A stretch of DNA of 12,690 nucleotides. Origin: Oscillospiraceae bacterium. Its GTDB lineage: Bacteria; Bacillota; Clostridia; Oscillospirales; Oscillospiraceae. The first letter of the stretch is position 1, and each line of letters begins with the position of its first letter. Both the position numbers and the translations under genes were made by a program. The DNA lies in the NCBI GenBank assembly GCA_020025595.1, contig JAHHRV010000030.1:1-12690 (forward strand), given 5' to 3'. Below the pieces are notes generated by a model, which saw only the letters and a list, made by a program, of their open reading frames with translations, was not told the origin of the DNA and made no database searches. Positions 1 through 6,458 of this stretch are shown piece by piece.

Positions 1-913
1 GCTCAGCGCCCAGACGCATTGCGCAGCGGGCAGCGTCCATTGCAACGTTACCGCCACCAACAACAGCGACAGCCTTGCTCTGGATGATGGGGGTATCGTA
101 CTCTTCGTTGTATGCCTTCATCAGGTTGGTACGGGTCAGGTACTCGTTAGCGGACATGACACCCTTCAGGCTTTCGCCGGGAATGTTCATGAACATGGGC
201 AGACCTGCACCGGAACCAACGAAAACAGCCTTAAAGCCCATCTCGAACAGCTCGTCGATGGTCAGAACACGGCCGATAACCATGTTGGTCATGACCTTAA
301 CGCCCTGAGCTTCCAGCTTCTTGACTTCGTTTGCAACGATTGCCTTGGGCAGACGGAACTCGGGAATACCGTAAACCAGAACGCCGCCAGCGGTGTGCAG
401 AGCTTCGAACATGGAAACTTCGTAGCCACGGCCAGCCAGATCGCTTGCGCAGGTCATACCGGCAGGGCCGGAACCGACAACAGCAACCTTGATGCCGTTG
501 GATTCAACCTTAGCGGGCATCTCGTTGATGTTCTCACGGTACCAGTCAGCAACAAAGCGCTCCAGTCTTCCGATTGCAACAGGCTCGCCCTTGACGCCGC
601 GGACGCAGCGGGACTCGCACTGGGTTTCCTGGGGACATACACGGCCGGACAGAGCGGGCAGAGCATTGGTGGAAGTGATGATTTCGTAAGCAGCCTTGAA
701 ATCGCCCTCGGCAACCTTGCCGATGAACTCGGGAATGCGAACATTAACAGGGCAGCCCTCAACACACTTGGGCTTCTTGCACTGCAGGCAGCGGCCAGCT
801 TCTTCCATGGCCATTTCTGCGGTATAGCCCAGGGTTACTTCCTTAAAGTTATGGGCACGAACCTGAGGATCCTGCTCAGGCATGGGAGTTTTAGTCAAAG
901 TCATGTTAGCCAT
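1..913 (-). CDS. nfnB: NfnB / GltA-like FAD-NADPH iron-sulphur subunit, 3' end cut by window edge
   Basis: The first 304 residues are visible; family members run to roughly 460, so about a third is missing. It starts at ATG 913, behind an AGGAGA ribosome site. Residues 42-54 carry a C-x2-C-x4-C-x3-C motif, and further cysteines lie at 93, 99 and 103. This is the N-terminal two-[4Fe-4S] domain of glutamate synthase small-subunit-like proteins. A first dinucleotide fold (VAVVGSGPAG) should bind FAD. A second one (VAVVGGGNVAMDAA), near the cut edge, should bind NADPH. Such proteins are often labelled glutamate synthase small subunit (gltA/gltD). Here it follows nfnA by 16 bp and no large GltB subunit is visible, so the better reading is the large subunit of NADH-dependent reduced ferredoxin:NADP+ oxidoreductase, which couples NADH, ferredoxin and NADPH pools in anaerobes by flavin electron bifurcation. 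Cytoplasmic. The family is certain; the Nfn role is inferred from the pairing. Confidence 0.9.
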   Translation of the reverse strand, partial: MANMTLTKTPMPEQDPQVRAHNFKEVTLGYTAEMAMEEAGRCLQCKKPKCVEGCPVNVRIPEFIGKVAEGDFKAAYEIITSTNALPALSGRVCPQETQCESRCVRGVKGEPVAIGRLERFVADWYRENINEMPAKVESNGIKVAVVGSGPAGMTCASDLAGRGYEVSMFEALHTAGGVLVYGIPEFRLPKAIVANEVKKLEAQGVKVMTNMVIGRVLTIDELFEMGFKAVFVGSGAGLPMFMNIPGESLKGVMSANEYLTRTNLMKAYNEEYDTPIIQSKAVAVVGGGNVAMDAARCAMRLGAE

Positions 914-929
914 TTTGCAATCTCTCCTA

Positions 930-1784
930 TTACTTAATCAAAGCCTTGCCCATGGCATCCATGCGGCAGGCATGCTTTTCGGTGACTTCAGCCTCACGGC
1001 CGCGGTAAACGCTGTTTCTGTTCATCAGCTCAGCAAAGTCAACCTTGTGACCGTCGAACTCGGGGCCGTCAACACAGGCGAACTTGGTTTCGCCGCCAAC
1101 GGTAACACGGCAGCCGCCGCACATACCGGTGCCGTCAACCATGATGGGGTTCAGGGAAACCATGGTCTTGGTGCCGAAAGGCTCGGTGGTCTTACAAACA
1201 AACTTCATCATGGGAATAGGTCCGATTGCCAGAACTTCATCGTACTGAACGCCGGATTCCAGCATCTCCTGCAGGGGCTGGGTAACCAGGCCATGGCGAC
1301 CGTAGGAACCGTCGTCGGTCATGAGAATCAGGTTGTCAGCAACAGCCTTGAACTCATCTTCCAGAATAACGATATCCTTGCTGCGGAAACCGACAATAAC
1401 ATCGACCTCAGCACCGGCTTCCTTGAAAGCGCGGGCAGAGGGCAGAGCAATTGCACAGCCGACGCCGCCGCCAACAACGCATACGCGCTTGTGGCCTTCG
1501 ACCTCAGTGGGCTTGCCCAGAGGGCCAACGAAGTCCTGAATATAGTCACCCTCGTTCAGATTGCCCAGAGCGATGGTTGCGAAACCGACCTTCTGGAAAA
1601 TGATGGTGACGGTGCCCTTTTCCCGGTCATATCCGGCAATGGTCAGGGGAACGCGTTCGCCCTTCTCATCAATACGGAAAATGATAAACTGGCCGGCCTT
1701 TGCCTTCTTGGCAACAAAGGGAGCCTCAATTTCCATCATGGTGACAGAGGGATTTAATTCTTTTTTAGAAACGATTTTATACAT
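930..1784 (-). CDS. nfnA: NfnA, FAD/[2Fe-2S] small subunit of NAD(P)H-ferredoxin transhydrogenase
   Basis: A 284-residue protein of the ferredoxin-NADP reductase / dihydroorotate dehydrogenase electron-transfer subunit family. The N-terminal beta-barrel has the flavin-binding R-x-P-L-T motif (about 45-49). A nucleotide-binding loop VCVVGGGVGCA starts near residue 101. The C-terminal cluster loop contains D217, C222, C225 and C237. Nfn structures are known to use one Asp and three Cys for this [2Fe-2S] cluster, and the spacing here fits that. Its role is to take electrons from NADH and pass them to the NfnB flavin. The ATG at 1784 has an AAGGAAGG ribosome site. nfnA is the first gene of an nfnA-nfnB operon driven by the consensus promoter at 1843-1871. 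The alternative label, sulfide dehydrogenase subunit SudA, refers to the same family. Confidence 0.9.
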   Translation of the reverse strand: MYKIVSKKELNPSVTMMEIEAPFVAKKAKAGQFIIFRIDEKGERVPLTIAGYDREKGTVTIIFQKVGFATIALGNLNEGDYIQDFVGPLGKPTEVEGHKRVCVVGGGVGCAIALPSARAFKEAGAEVDVIVGFRSKDIVILEDEFKAVADNLILMTDDGSYGRHGLVTQPLQEMLESGVQYDEVLAIGPIPMMKFVCKTTEPFGTKTMVSLNPIMVDGTGMCGGCRVTVGGETKFACVDGPEFDGHKVDFAELMNRNSVYRGREAEVTEKHACRMDAMGKALIK

Positions 1785-1842
1785 AATCTGATCCTTCCTT
1801 CATCTTTTTGACCAAAATAATGGATAATTATATACCGATACG

Positions 1843-1871
1843 ATTATAAACCTTTTTATACAATTTGTCAA
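1843..1871 (-). promoter_or_regulatory. Consensus sigma-A promoter of nfnAB
   Basis: On the minus strand TTGACA (1871-1866) and TATAAT (1848-1843) are separated by exactly 17 bp, a 12/12 match to the housekeeping consensus. Predicted transcription start is near 1836, leaving a leader of about 50 nt before nfnA. This implies strong, largely constitutive expression unless a repressor intervenes. Confidence 0.9.
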
Positions 1872-1910
1872 AGTATATCTTGATACTAATGGCTTTTATT
1901 TGTATGAAAA

Positions 1911-1943
1911 TGAGTAAAAAGGGCAGGAAACTCCTGCCCTTTT
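1911..1943 (-). terminator. Intrinsic terminator of serS
   Basis: GGGCAGGA (1921-1928) pairs with TCCTGCCC (1932-1939) around a 3-nt loop. Flanking A and T runs extend the stem to 12 bp. Read leftward, the hairpin is followed by TTTTT. It lies 17 bp past the serS stop and before the nfnA promoter, so it separates the two transcription units. Confidence 0.9.
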
Positions 1944-1959
1944 GATTATTTGCAATAAA

Positions 1960-3249
1960 TTACTTCTTTTCGATGACCTCGAGGCCGCCCATGTACTTGC
2001 GCAGGCACTCGGGAATCACGACGGAACCGTCAGCACGCTGGTTCTGCTCGACCATTGCGGGGAAGATTCTGGAGGTAGCCAGACCGGAGCCGTTCAGAGT
2101 GTGCATGAGCTCGGGCTTGCCGGTAGCCTCACGGCGGAAACGCATATTGCCGCGGCGAGCCTGATAGTCACGGGCATTGGAAACGGAGGAAACTTCCTTG
2201 TAACCGTTCATGGAAGGAATCTGAATCTCGATGTCGTAGGTTCTTGCCATGGAAGCGGAGCAGTCGCCTGCAGCCAGCTTCACGGTACGGAAGTGGAAGC
2301 CCAGGTTCTTGACCAGGTTCTCTGCCTTGGCGACCAGCTCGTCAAATGCAGCATCGGAATCCTCGGGACGGGTGAACTGGAACATCTCAACCTTGTTGAA
2401 CTGGTGACCGCGGACCATGCCACGCTCATCAGCACGGTGAGAACCGGCTTCACGACGGAAGCAGGGGGTGTAAGCGAAGAACTTCTTGGGCAGATCGGCC
2501 TCGGTCAGGATCTCATCACGGTAGATGGATGCCAGAGCAGCTTCTGCGGTGGGCAGCATATAGTGCACACGATCATCGGTGGGATTTGCAATCTTGTAAA
2601 CCTCGTCAGCAAACTTGGGGAACTGACCTGCGGTTTCGCCGCACTGGTACTCCAGCATATGAGGGGGCAGGATGAATTCGTAGCCGTCGCTGATGTGTGC
2701 GTCGATGAAATAGTTCAGCAGAGCCCACTCCAGTCTTGCGCCCATGCCGGTGTACATCCAGTTGCCGGAGCCTGCCAGCTTGGTGCCGCGCTCATAGTCG
2801 ATCAGACCCAGGCTGGTGCACAGATCTACATGGTGCTTAGGCTCAAAGTCAAACTTGTGAGGCTCGCCGAAGTAACGCAGAGGCTCGTTGTTTTCCTTTC
2901 CGCCGGGCTTCAGGTCGGGATCGGGCAGGTTGGGCAGGCTCATCATCAGAGTTCTGTATTCCTTCTCCACCTCGTCCAGCTTTTCAGCATCGGCAGCAAT
3001 TGCGTTCTTCAGCTCGCTCATCTGTGCGAAGATGGGAGCAACATCCTCACCGGCCTTCTTCAGGGCGGGGATCTGCTTGGAAACCTTGTTCTGCTGGGAC
3101 TTCTTGTTCTCGGTATCGGTGATCAGAGCACGGCGCTGAGCGTCCAGCTCCAGAATGCGGTCAACGGCAGCGTCGCAATCGACTTCCTTTGCACGCAGAC
3201 CGGCCTTAACAGCCTCGGGATTTTCCTTGATTAGCTTAATATCCAGCAT
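1960..3249 (-). CDS. serS: Seryl-tRNA synthetase
   Basis: A 429-residue class II aminoacyl-tRNA synthetase that charges tRNA-Ser with serine in the cytoplasm. The N-terminal ~110 residues are charged and helical, matching the coiled-coil arm that recognises the long variable arm of tRNA-Ser. The serine pocket TAE lies at about 234-236. Motif 2 (FRREAGSHRADERG) starts near residue 264. Motif 3 (NGSGLATSRIFPAMVEQNQ) spans about 386-404. Length is normal and no key motif is missing. The ATG at 3249 has an AAGGAG ribosome site 8 nt upstream. The gene lies 75 bp after parB, with its own -10 element and a leader hairpin, and ends at a strong terminator. No T-box fits in the short leader, although Firmicute serS genes often have one. 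Confidence 0.97.
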   Translation of the reverse strand: MLDIKLIKENPEAVKAGLRAKEVDCDAAVDRILELDAQRRALITDTENKKSQQNKVSKQIPALKKAGEDVAPIFAQMSELKNAIAADAEKLDEVEKEYRTLMMSLPNLPDPDLKPGGKENNEPLRYFGEPHKFDFEPKHHVDLCTSLGLIDYERGTKLAGSGNWMYTGMGARLEWALLNYFIDAHISDGYEFILPPHMLEYQCGETAGQFPKFADEVYKIANPTDDRVHYMLPTAEAALASIYRDEILTEADLPKKFFAYTPCFRREAGSHRADERGMVRGHQFNKVEMFQFTRPEDSDAAFDELVAKAENLVKNLGFHFRTVKLAAGDCSASMARTYDIEIQIPSMNGYKEVSSVSNARDYQARRGNMRFRREATGKPELMHTLNGSGLATSRIFPAMVEQNQRADGSVVIPECLRKYMGGLEVIEKK

Positions 3250-3272
3250 ATTTCTTACTCCTTCTTTATTCC

Positions 3273-3295
3273 TGCAGTCCGGAATCGGGACTGCA
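3273..3295 (-). repeat. Inverted repeat in the serS leader
   Basis: TGCAGTCC (3273-3280) and GGACTGCA (3288-3295) form a perfect 8-bp stem with a 7-nt loop. Read leftward it is followed by GGAATAAAGAAGGAG, not a T-run, so it is a poor terminator for parB. It would fold almost at the 5' end of a transcript starting near 3301, just ahead of the serS ribosome site. It could be an mRNA-stabilising or weakly regulatory leader hairpin. Confidence 0.6.
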
Positions 3296-3307
3296 CCAGA
3301 TTCATAT

Positions 3308-3313
3308 ATTATA
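3308..3313 (-). promoter_or_regulatory. Probable -10 element of serS
   Basis: A perfect TATAAT reads leftward in the parB-serS gap, about 60 bp before the serS start. At 17-bp spacing the -35 position falls inside the end of parB and does not match TTGACA. Either the promoter is weak or serS is partly served by read-through from parAB. Confidence 0.5.
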
Positions 3314-3324
3314 ATGTATGGATC

Positions 3325-4206
3325 TTATGAACTGCGGCGCTGACCGCCACGCAGAGTCATAAGCGCGTCCAGAAGAACCTGTAAATCATCTTCTCCATAA
3401 AATTCCAATTCAAACCGTCCCTTGCGCTTGCCGTTGATAATTTTAACACCACGGCCCAGCTGCTTGGACAGGCTCTTTTCGCACTCTGCCACATAATCCA
3501 CGGCGAGGGGAGCCTTCTTGGGTTCGGGAGCCGGCTCACGGGAGAGATTCCGGCACAGCAGCTCTGCCTGACGGACAGACAGATCCAGAGCGGAAATCTT
3601 CTGGGCTGCTTCCAGCTGCTTTTTCTCGTTCTTTACGGAGAGAACTGCACGGGCGTGACCTGCGGTCAGCTTGCCGCTTTTCAGCATTTCCAGAATCTGC
3701 GGAGGCAGATTCAGCAGTCTCAGTGCATTTGCCACGGCAGGACGGGATTTTCCCACCTGTTCGGCGGCTTCCTCCTGAGTCAGACCGAAATCATCGATCA
3801 GACACTGATAGCCCAGTGCTTCTTCAACGGGGTTCAGATCCTGACGCTGCAGGTTCTCAATCAGAGCCAGTTCCATGGCCTTGCGATCATCGGCCTCAAT
3901 AATGACGGCGGGGACTTCACTGAGTCCTGCCATTCGGCTGGCACGCCAGCGGCGCTCACCGGCAATGATCTGGTAATAACCGGACTCGGTTTCCCGAACG
4001 GTCAGGGGCTGAATCAGTCCGTGAGTGGAAATCGATTCGGAAAGGGCCTGAAGCTCTTCTTCATTGAAATCACGGCGGGGCTGACCCGGATTCGGCTCTA
4101 TTTTATAGATAGGCAGTAGCTGGTAGGCAGAATTTCCGGGAATTTCTTCGGGAATGTCACCCAGAATGGCACCCAAACCTCTGCCAAGGCCTTTTTGCTT
4201 TGCCAA
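3325..4206 (-). CDS. parB: Chromosome-partitioning protein ParB (Spo0J), TTG start
   Basis: A 293-residue ParB/Spo0J. It binds parS, spreads on DNA as a CTP-dependent clamp and stimulates ParA ATPase during origin segregation. The N-terminal MAKQKGLGRGLGAIL matches the conserved ParA-contacting leader. The CTP-binding boxes GERRWRA (83-89) and ENLQRQDLNP (117-126) are intact. A helix-turn-helix (about 142-165, LTQEEAAEQVGKSRPAVANAL) should read parS, and a C-terminal dimerisation domain ends the protein. The start is TTG at 4206: the next in-frame upstream codons are ATT, TTC and then a stop, and AAGGA sits 9 nt before TTG in the 16-bp gap after parA. Its target sites are the two parS elements upstream of parA. 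Confidence 0.96.
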   Translation of the reverse strand: MAKQKGLGRGLGAILGDIPEEIPGNSAYQLLPIYKIEPNPGQPRRDFNEEELQALSESISTHGLIQPLTVRETESGYYQIIAGERRWRASRMAGLSEVPAVIIEADDRKAMELALIENLQRQDLNPVEEALGYQCLIDDFGLTQEEAAEQVGKSRPAVANALRLLNLPPQILEMLKSGKLTAGHARAVLSVKNEKKQLEAAQKISALDLSVRQAELLCRNLSREPAPEPKKAPLAVDYVAECEKSLSKQLGRGVKIINGKRKGRFELEFYGEDDLQVLLDALMTLRGGQRRSS

Positions 4207-4222
4207 AATGAATCATCCTTTC

Positions 4223-4978
4223 TTACAGTTTTGCTTTGAATTCCTCAGCCAGCTGCTTGTATGCCTGAGAGCCGCGGCTGGAACGATCGTAGTTCATAAC
4301 AGGAATTCCGTGGCTGGGAGCCTCCGCCAGTCGCACATTCCGGGGGATTGCGGTTGCAAATACCTTTCCGGGAAGGTGACGGCGCACTTCCTGAGCCACC
4401 TGATTGGAGAAGTTGGTTCTTCCGTCGAACATGGTCAGCACCACGCCGAACAGATCCAGCTTCGGGTTGATGCGGCGTTTTACCATCCGCAGGGTTCCCA
4501 TCAAATCGGACAGGCCCTCCAGTGCGTAGTACTCGCACTGCACCGGAACCACAATGGCATCTGCGGCGCACAGTCCGTTCAGGGTCAGCAGCTCCAGAGA
4601 GGGTGGGCAGTCGATGAAAATCACATCGTAGTTATCCTTGACCTCGCTGAGCTGGTTTTTCAGCTGATACTCCCGGCCATCGGTAGAAATCAGCTCCACC
4701 GCAGCGCCAGCCAGATCGGGAGATGCAGGCAGGATATCGCCGTAGGGGGTGGAAATAATTGCTTCGCTGGCAGGAATTTCGTTCAGAAGAACATCGTAGA
4801 TAGTCTTTTTGATCTTTCGCTTTTCAATGCCCAGTCCGGAGGTGGCGTTGGCCTGAGGATCAAAATCACACAGCAGAGTCTTTAAGCCCAACTCGTGGAG
4901 TGCAGCAGATAGGTTCACAGCGGTTGTGGTCTTACCGACACCGCCTTTTTGGTTTACAATAGCAAATGTCTTGCCCAT
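4223..4978 (-). CDS. parA: Chromosome-partitioning ATPase ParA (Soj)
   Basis: A 251-residue MinD/ParA ATPase of normal chromosomal-Soj length. The deviant Walker A KGGVGKTT spans 11-18, the switch region CDFDPQ lies near 37-42, and Walker B FIDCPP near 121-126. It dimerises with ATP on the nucleoid and moves ParB-parS complexes; in spore formers Soj also acts on DnaA. The reading frame stays open upstream to an ATG in a parS site, but that extension would cover the promoter and parS. The ATG at 4978 has GGAGG 7 nt upstream and begins MGKTFAIVNQKGG as in known Soj proteins, so it is the start. It forms an operon with parB (16 bp apart). The nearby parS sites suggest autoregulation through ParB. 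Confidence 0.97.
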   Translation of the reverse strand: MGKTFAIVNQKGGVGKTTTAVNLSAALHELGLKTLLCDFDPQANATSGLGIEKRKIKKTIYDVLLNEIPASEAIISTPYGDILPASPDLAGAAVELISTDGREYQLKNQLSEVKDNYDVIFIDCPPSLELLTLNGLCAADAIVVPVQCEYYALEGLSDLMGTLRMVKRRINPKLDLFGVVLTMFDGRTNFSNQVAQEVRRHLPGKVFATAIPRNVRLAEAPSHGIPVMNYDRSSRGSQAYKQLAEEFKAKL

Positions 4979-5006
4979 TCCATTACCTCCAAGTTTTCTA
5001 GGGACT

Positions 5007-5035
5007 ATTATAAACAGAATTTCTGGAAAAATCAA
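5007..5035 (-). promoter_or_regulatory. parAB promoter
   Basis: Minus strand TTGATT (5035-5030) and a perfect TATAAT (5012-5007) are 17 bp apart. Predicted start is near 5000, giving a leader of about 22 nt that holds the GGAGG at 4986-4990. The first parS lies 22 bp upstream of the -35, close enough for ParB binding to affect it. Confidence 0.8.
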
Positions 5036-5057
5036 GACACGGAACCTGAGAAATAAG

Positions 5058-5073
5058 CGTTTCACGTGAAACA
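5058..5073. promoter_or_regulatory. parS: parS site 1 (15/16 match)
   Basis: CGTTTCACGTGAAACA differs from the known Bacillus parS consensus TGTTTCACGTGAAACA only at the first base. It is the ParB/Spo0J loading site, just upstream of the parA promoter. Confidence 0.95.
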
Positions 5074-5089
5074 ATTGAAGAAAAGTGTC

Positions 5090-5120
5090 AAAAAAACACC
5101 TCTCAAAAAGAGAGGTGTTT
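5090..5120 (-). terminator. Intrinsic terminator upstream of parA, overlapping parS site 2
   Basis: A perfect 11-bp stem (5094-5104 with 5110-5120) closes a 5-nt loop. Read leftward it ends in seven T. It terminates the zinc-ribbon gene transcript before the parAB promoter. The right arm shares TGTTT with parS site 2. Confidence 0.9.
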
Positions 5121-5131
5121 CACGTGAAACA
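5116..5131. promoter_or_regulatory. parS: parS site 2 (perfect 16/16)
   Basis: TGTTTCACGTGAAACA is an exact copy of the Bacillus-type parS consensus, centred 58 bp from site 1. A 16-bp exact match is not expected by chance in a window this size, and the ParB reader is encoded next door. Confidence 0.98.
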
Positions 5132-5227
5132 AATAGATTGTCCCGGACAAAATCGCAAAAGGGAAGTGTTCCAAAGTGTAAAATAACCGGGGGAAATAAC
5201 AACAAAATAAGAAAATGCCGGGAAAAA

Positions 5228-5659
5228 TCAGTGGGCGACGGTTCCTGCCGGAGCCGGTGGAACGGTAGCCGCTGAGGGCGTTTTCGCAGGAGGTGCTGTA
5301 GGCGGCGTTGTTGCAGTGGAGTCGATGGTGGTCGCTGTAACGGTGTTGTAATTCTGACCCAGCGGAAGACTGCAGTAGTCCTGATAAACCTTGAATGCAA
5401 GTCCGCCGACGGCAAGTACCAGGAAAATGGACAGCACGATTACGGACACCATCAAGTGGCGATTTTCTTTGCGCAGCTTCGGCAGCAGTTCCTCGGCGTG
5501 TTTCTGCTTTTTCACGGGATTGCTGACGGGCTTCGGCTGGCGTTTATATATGGAAACAGGGGTTCCGGGTTTGACCGGATGCTTTTCCATCTGGGCAAGG
5601 CATTCATCGCAGAACACATGGGAATCCTGGGTTTCACGCCCGCATTTGAGACATTGCAT
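5228..5659 (-). CDS. Zinc-ribbon single-pass membrane protein, function unknown
   Basis: A 143-residue protein I cannot assign to a characterised gene. C3-x2-C6 and C17-x2-C20 form an N-terminal zinc ribbon (CLKCGRET...FCDEC). A basic, proline-containing linker follows, then one membrane helix at about 69-89. The C-terminal ~50 residues are rich in Thr, Ala and Pro, a flexible tail expected outside the membrane with the zinc ribbon inside. The frame is open further upstream, but the ATG at 5659 has AGGGGG 8 nt before it and starts right at the zinc ribbon, so I chose it. It is a single-gene unit with its own likely promoter and a terminator at 5090-5120. Small zinc-ribbon membrane proteins of this layout are common in Clostridia; the role is unknown. 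Confidence 0.8.
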   Translation of the reverse strand: MQCLKCGRETQDSHVFCDECLAQMEKHPVKPGTPVSIYKRQPKPVSNPVKKQKHAEELLPKLRKENRHLMVSVIVLSIFLVLAVGGLAFKVYQDYCSLPLGQNYNTVTATTIDSTATTPPTAPPAKTPSAATVPPAPAGTVAH

Positions 5660-5693
5660 GGGATATACCCCCTTTTTTAGAACTTCTGAGTGT

Positions 5694-5722
5694 ATTTTAC
5701 TCCATTTTCGTCCATTCGTAAA
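5694..5722 (-). promoter_or_regulatory. Probable promoter of the zinc-ribbon gene
   Basis: Minus strand TTTACG (5722-5717) and TAAAAT (5699-5694) are 17 bp apart. Predicted start is near 5687, giving a leader of about 28 nt. The -35 matches 4 of 6 and the -10 5 of 6. Confidence 0.5.
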
Positions 5723-5759
5723 GAGGAAAAATAAAGGCGAAACCGGCAGCCAGCTGATG

Positions 5760-5773
5760 ATATATCGATATAT
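5760..5773. repeat. Perfect 14-bp palindrome in the divergent gap
   Basis: ATATATCGATATAT is self-complementary over 14 bp. It lies between the two divergent promoters, about 38 bp upstream of the -35 at 5694-5722 and 53 bp upstream of the rightward -35. A repressor operator is possible, but one such palindrome in 12.7 kb is not unlikely by chance. Confidence 0.4.
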
Positions 5774-5826
5774 AACAAAACAGATATACACAAACTGTGC
5801 AGCTATACGAAGTTTACTAATCCTCA

Positions 5827-5855
5827 TTGACAATCATGTGACTGCGTGGTAGTAT
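5827..5855 (+). promoter_or_regulatory. Promoter of the DUF1836-hflK-hflC operon
   Basis: TTGACA (5827-5832) and TAGTAT (5850-5855) have a 17-bp spacer. Predicted start is near 5862, giving a short leader containing GGAGG at 5875-5879 before the ATG at 5887. Confidence 0.75.
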
Positions 5856-5886
5856 CGTGCCATCACTTAACCATGGAGGTGAAAAA

Positions 5887-6453
5887 ATGGAATGGACGAT
5901 ACCGGGCACGGTGATTCCGGCGGATCGTACAAGACCCGATGCCATGCAGGAGCAGATCCGCTCCATGTTTCTGGCAGGGGGGATGGTACGCAGTCAGGTG
6001 GCGAATGCAACCGGGCTGGAGCCTCATGCGGTGCAGAACTGGGTCAAGCGGGGATTTTTGTCTTCGCCCATTGACAAGCGCTATACCTGCCGCCAGTTTT
6101 GCAGGATCCTCATAATCAATATGCTGAAGAACGCCCTGCCCATGGAAAAAATTTGTGGTTTGCTTTCGTATATCAACGGAAATCTGGATGATGAATCCGA
6201 CGATTCGATTGACGATACCCAGTTGTACTTTGCATTTTTGCAGGTGGCAGCCACTTTTGAAGGGGATATCGACGATCACGAGAATCTGATTGCGTGCATC
6301 CACAACAGCCTGATCGATTACCGGGAGCCGTTTCCCGGTGCAACAGAGCGGGTGGAGCAGGTACTGGAAATCATGCTGGTTGCCTGGTGGGCATCCCAGC
6401 TGCAATGCAAAGCCCAGTCCATGCTCTCCCAGCTTACCGTGAAAGGAGAATAA
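5887..6453 (+). CDS. DUF1836-like helix-turn-helix protein
   Basis: 188 residues. Residues about 32-57 (MVRSQVANATGLEPHAVQNWVKRGFL) look like a MerR-type winged helix-turn-helix. They are followed by DKRYTCRQFCRILIINMLKN, resembling the K-x-Y-S/T-R-x-Q-L-A-R-L-I-I-I pattern of the DUF1836 family of Firmicutes. The C-terminal part is acidic then helical. No catalytic motif is seen. It is probably a small DNA-binding regulator, but no target is known. An in-frame GTG at 5857 lies inside the promoter/start-site region. The ATG at 5887 has GGAGG 7 nt upstream and is the likely start. Six bases separate it from hflK, whose ribosome site lies in its last codons, so it is translated in the same operon and may regulate it. 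The DUF1836 assignment comes from remembered family patterns. Confidence 0.75.
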   Translation: MEWTIPGTVIPADRTRPDAMQEQIRSMFLAGGMVRSQVANATGLEPHAVQNWVKRGFLSSPIDKRYTCRQFCRILIINMLKNALPMEKICGLLSYINGNLDDESDDSIDDTQLYFAFLQVAATFEGDIDDHENLIACIHNSLIDYREPFPGATERVEQVLEIMLVAWWASQLQCKAQSMLSQLTVKGE

Positions 6454-6458
6454 GATTT

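Noticed and set aside
1872..1887. AGTAT/ATACT inverted repeat just upstream of the nfnA -35 as an operator
   Set aside because: Five-bp arms with a 6-bp spacer in AT-rich DNA are common by chance and match no operator I know.
1942..3234. 430-codon open frame antisense to serS, and similar long antisense frames opposite nfnA (882-1757) and hflK (6318-7553)
   Set aside because: They mirror strongly conserved genes, have no ribosome sites or family motifs, and arise from codon bias that avoids stop complements.
4979..5074. N-terminal extension of ParA by 32 residues
   Set aside because: The extension would begin inside parS and cover the parAB promoter; the GGAGG-led ATG at 4978 gives the known Soj N-terminus.
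5138..5150. TTGTCCCGGACAA palindrome as a Noc-binding site
   Set aside because: It only partly resembles the Noc site ATTTCCCGGGAAAT, arms of 6 bp are expected by chance, and no noc gene is in the window.
5660..5833. N-terminal extension of the zinc-ribbon protein with a hydrophobic segment
   Set aside because: It would cover the predicted promoter; the ATG at 5659 with AGGGGG starts directly at the zinc ribbon.
5660..5886. Replication origin at the strand switch
   Set aside because: Only one weak DnaA-box-like 9-mer (7/9) is visible, with no cluster and no dnaA or dnaN nearby.
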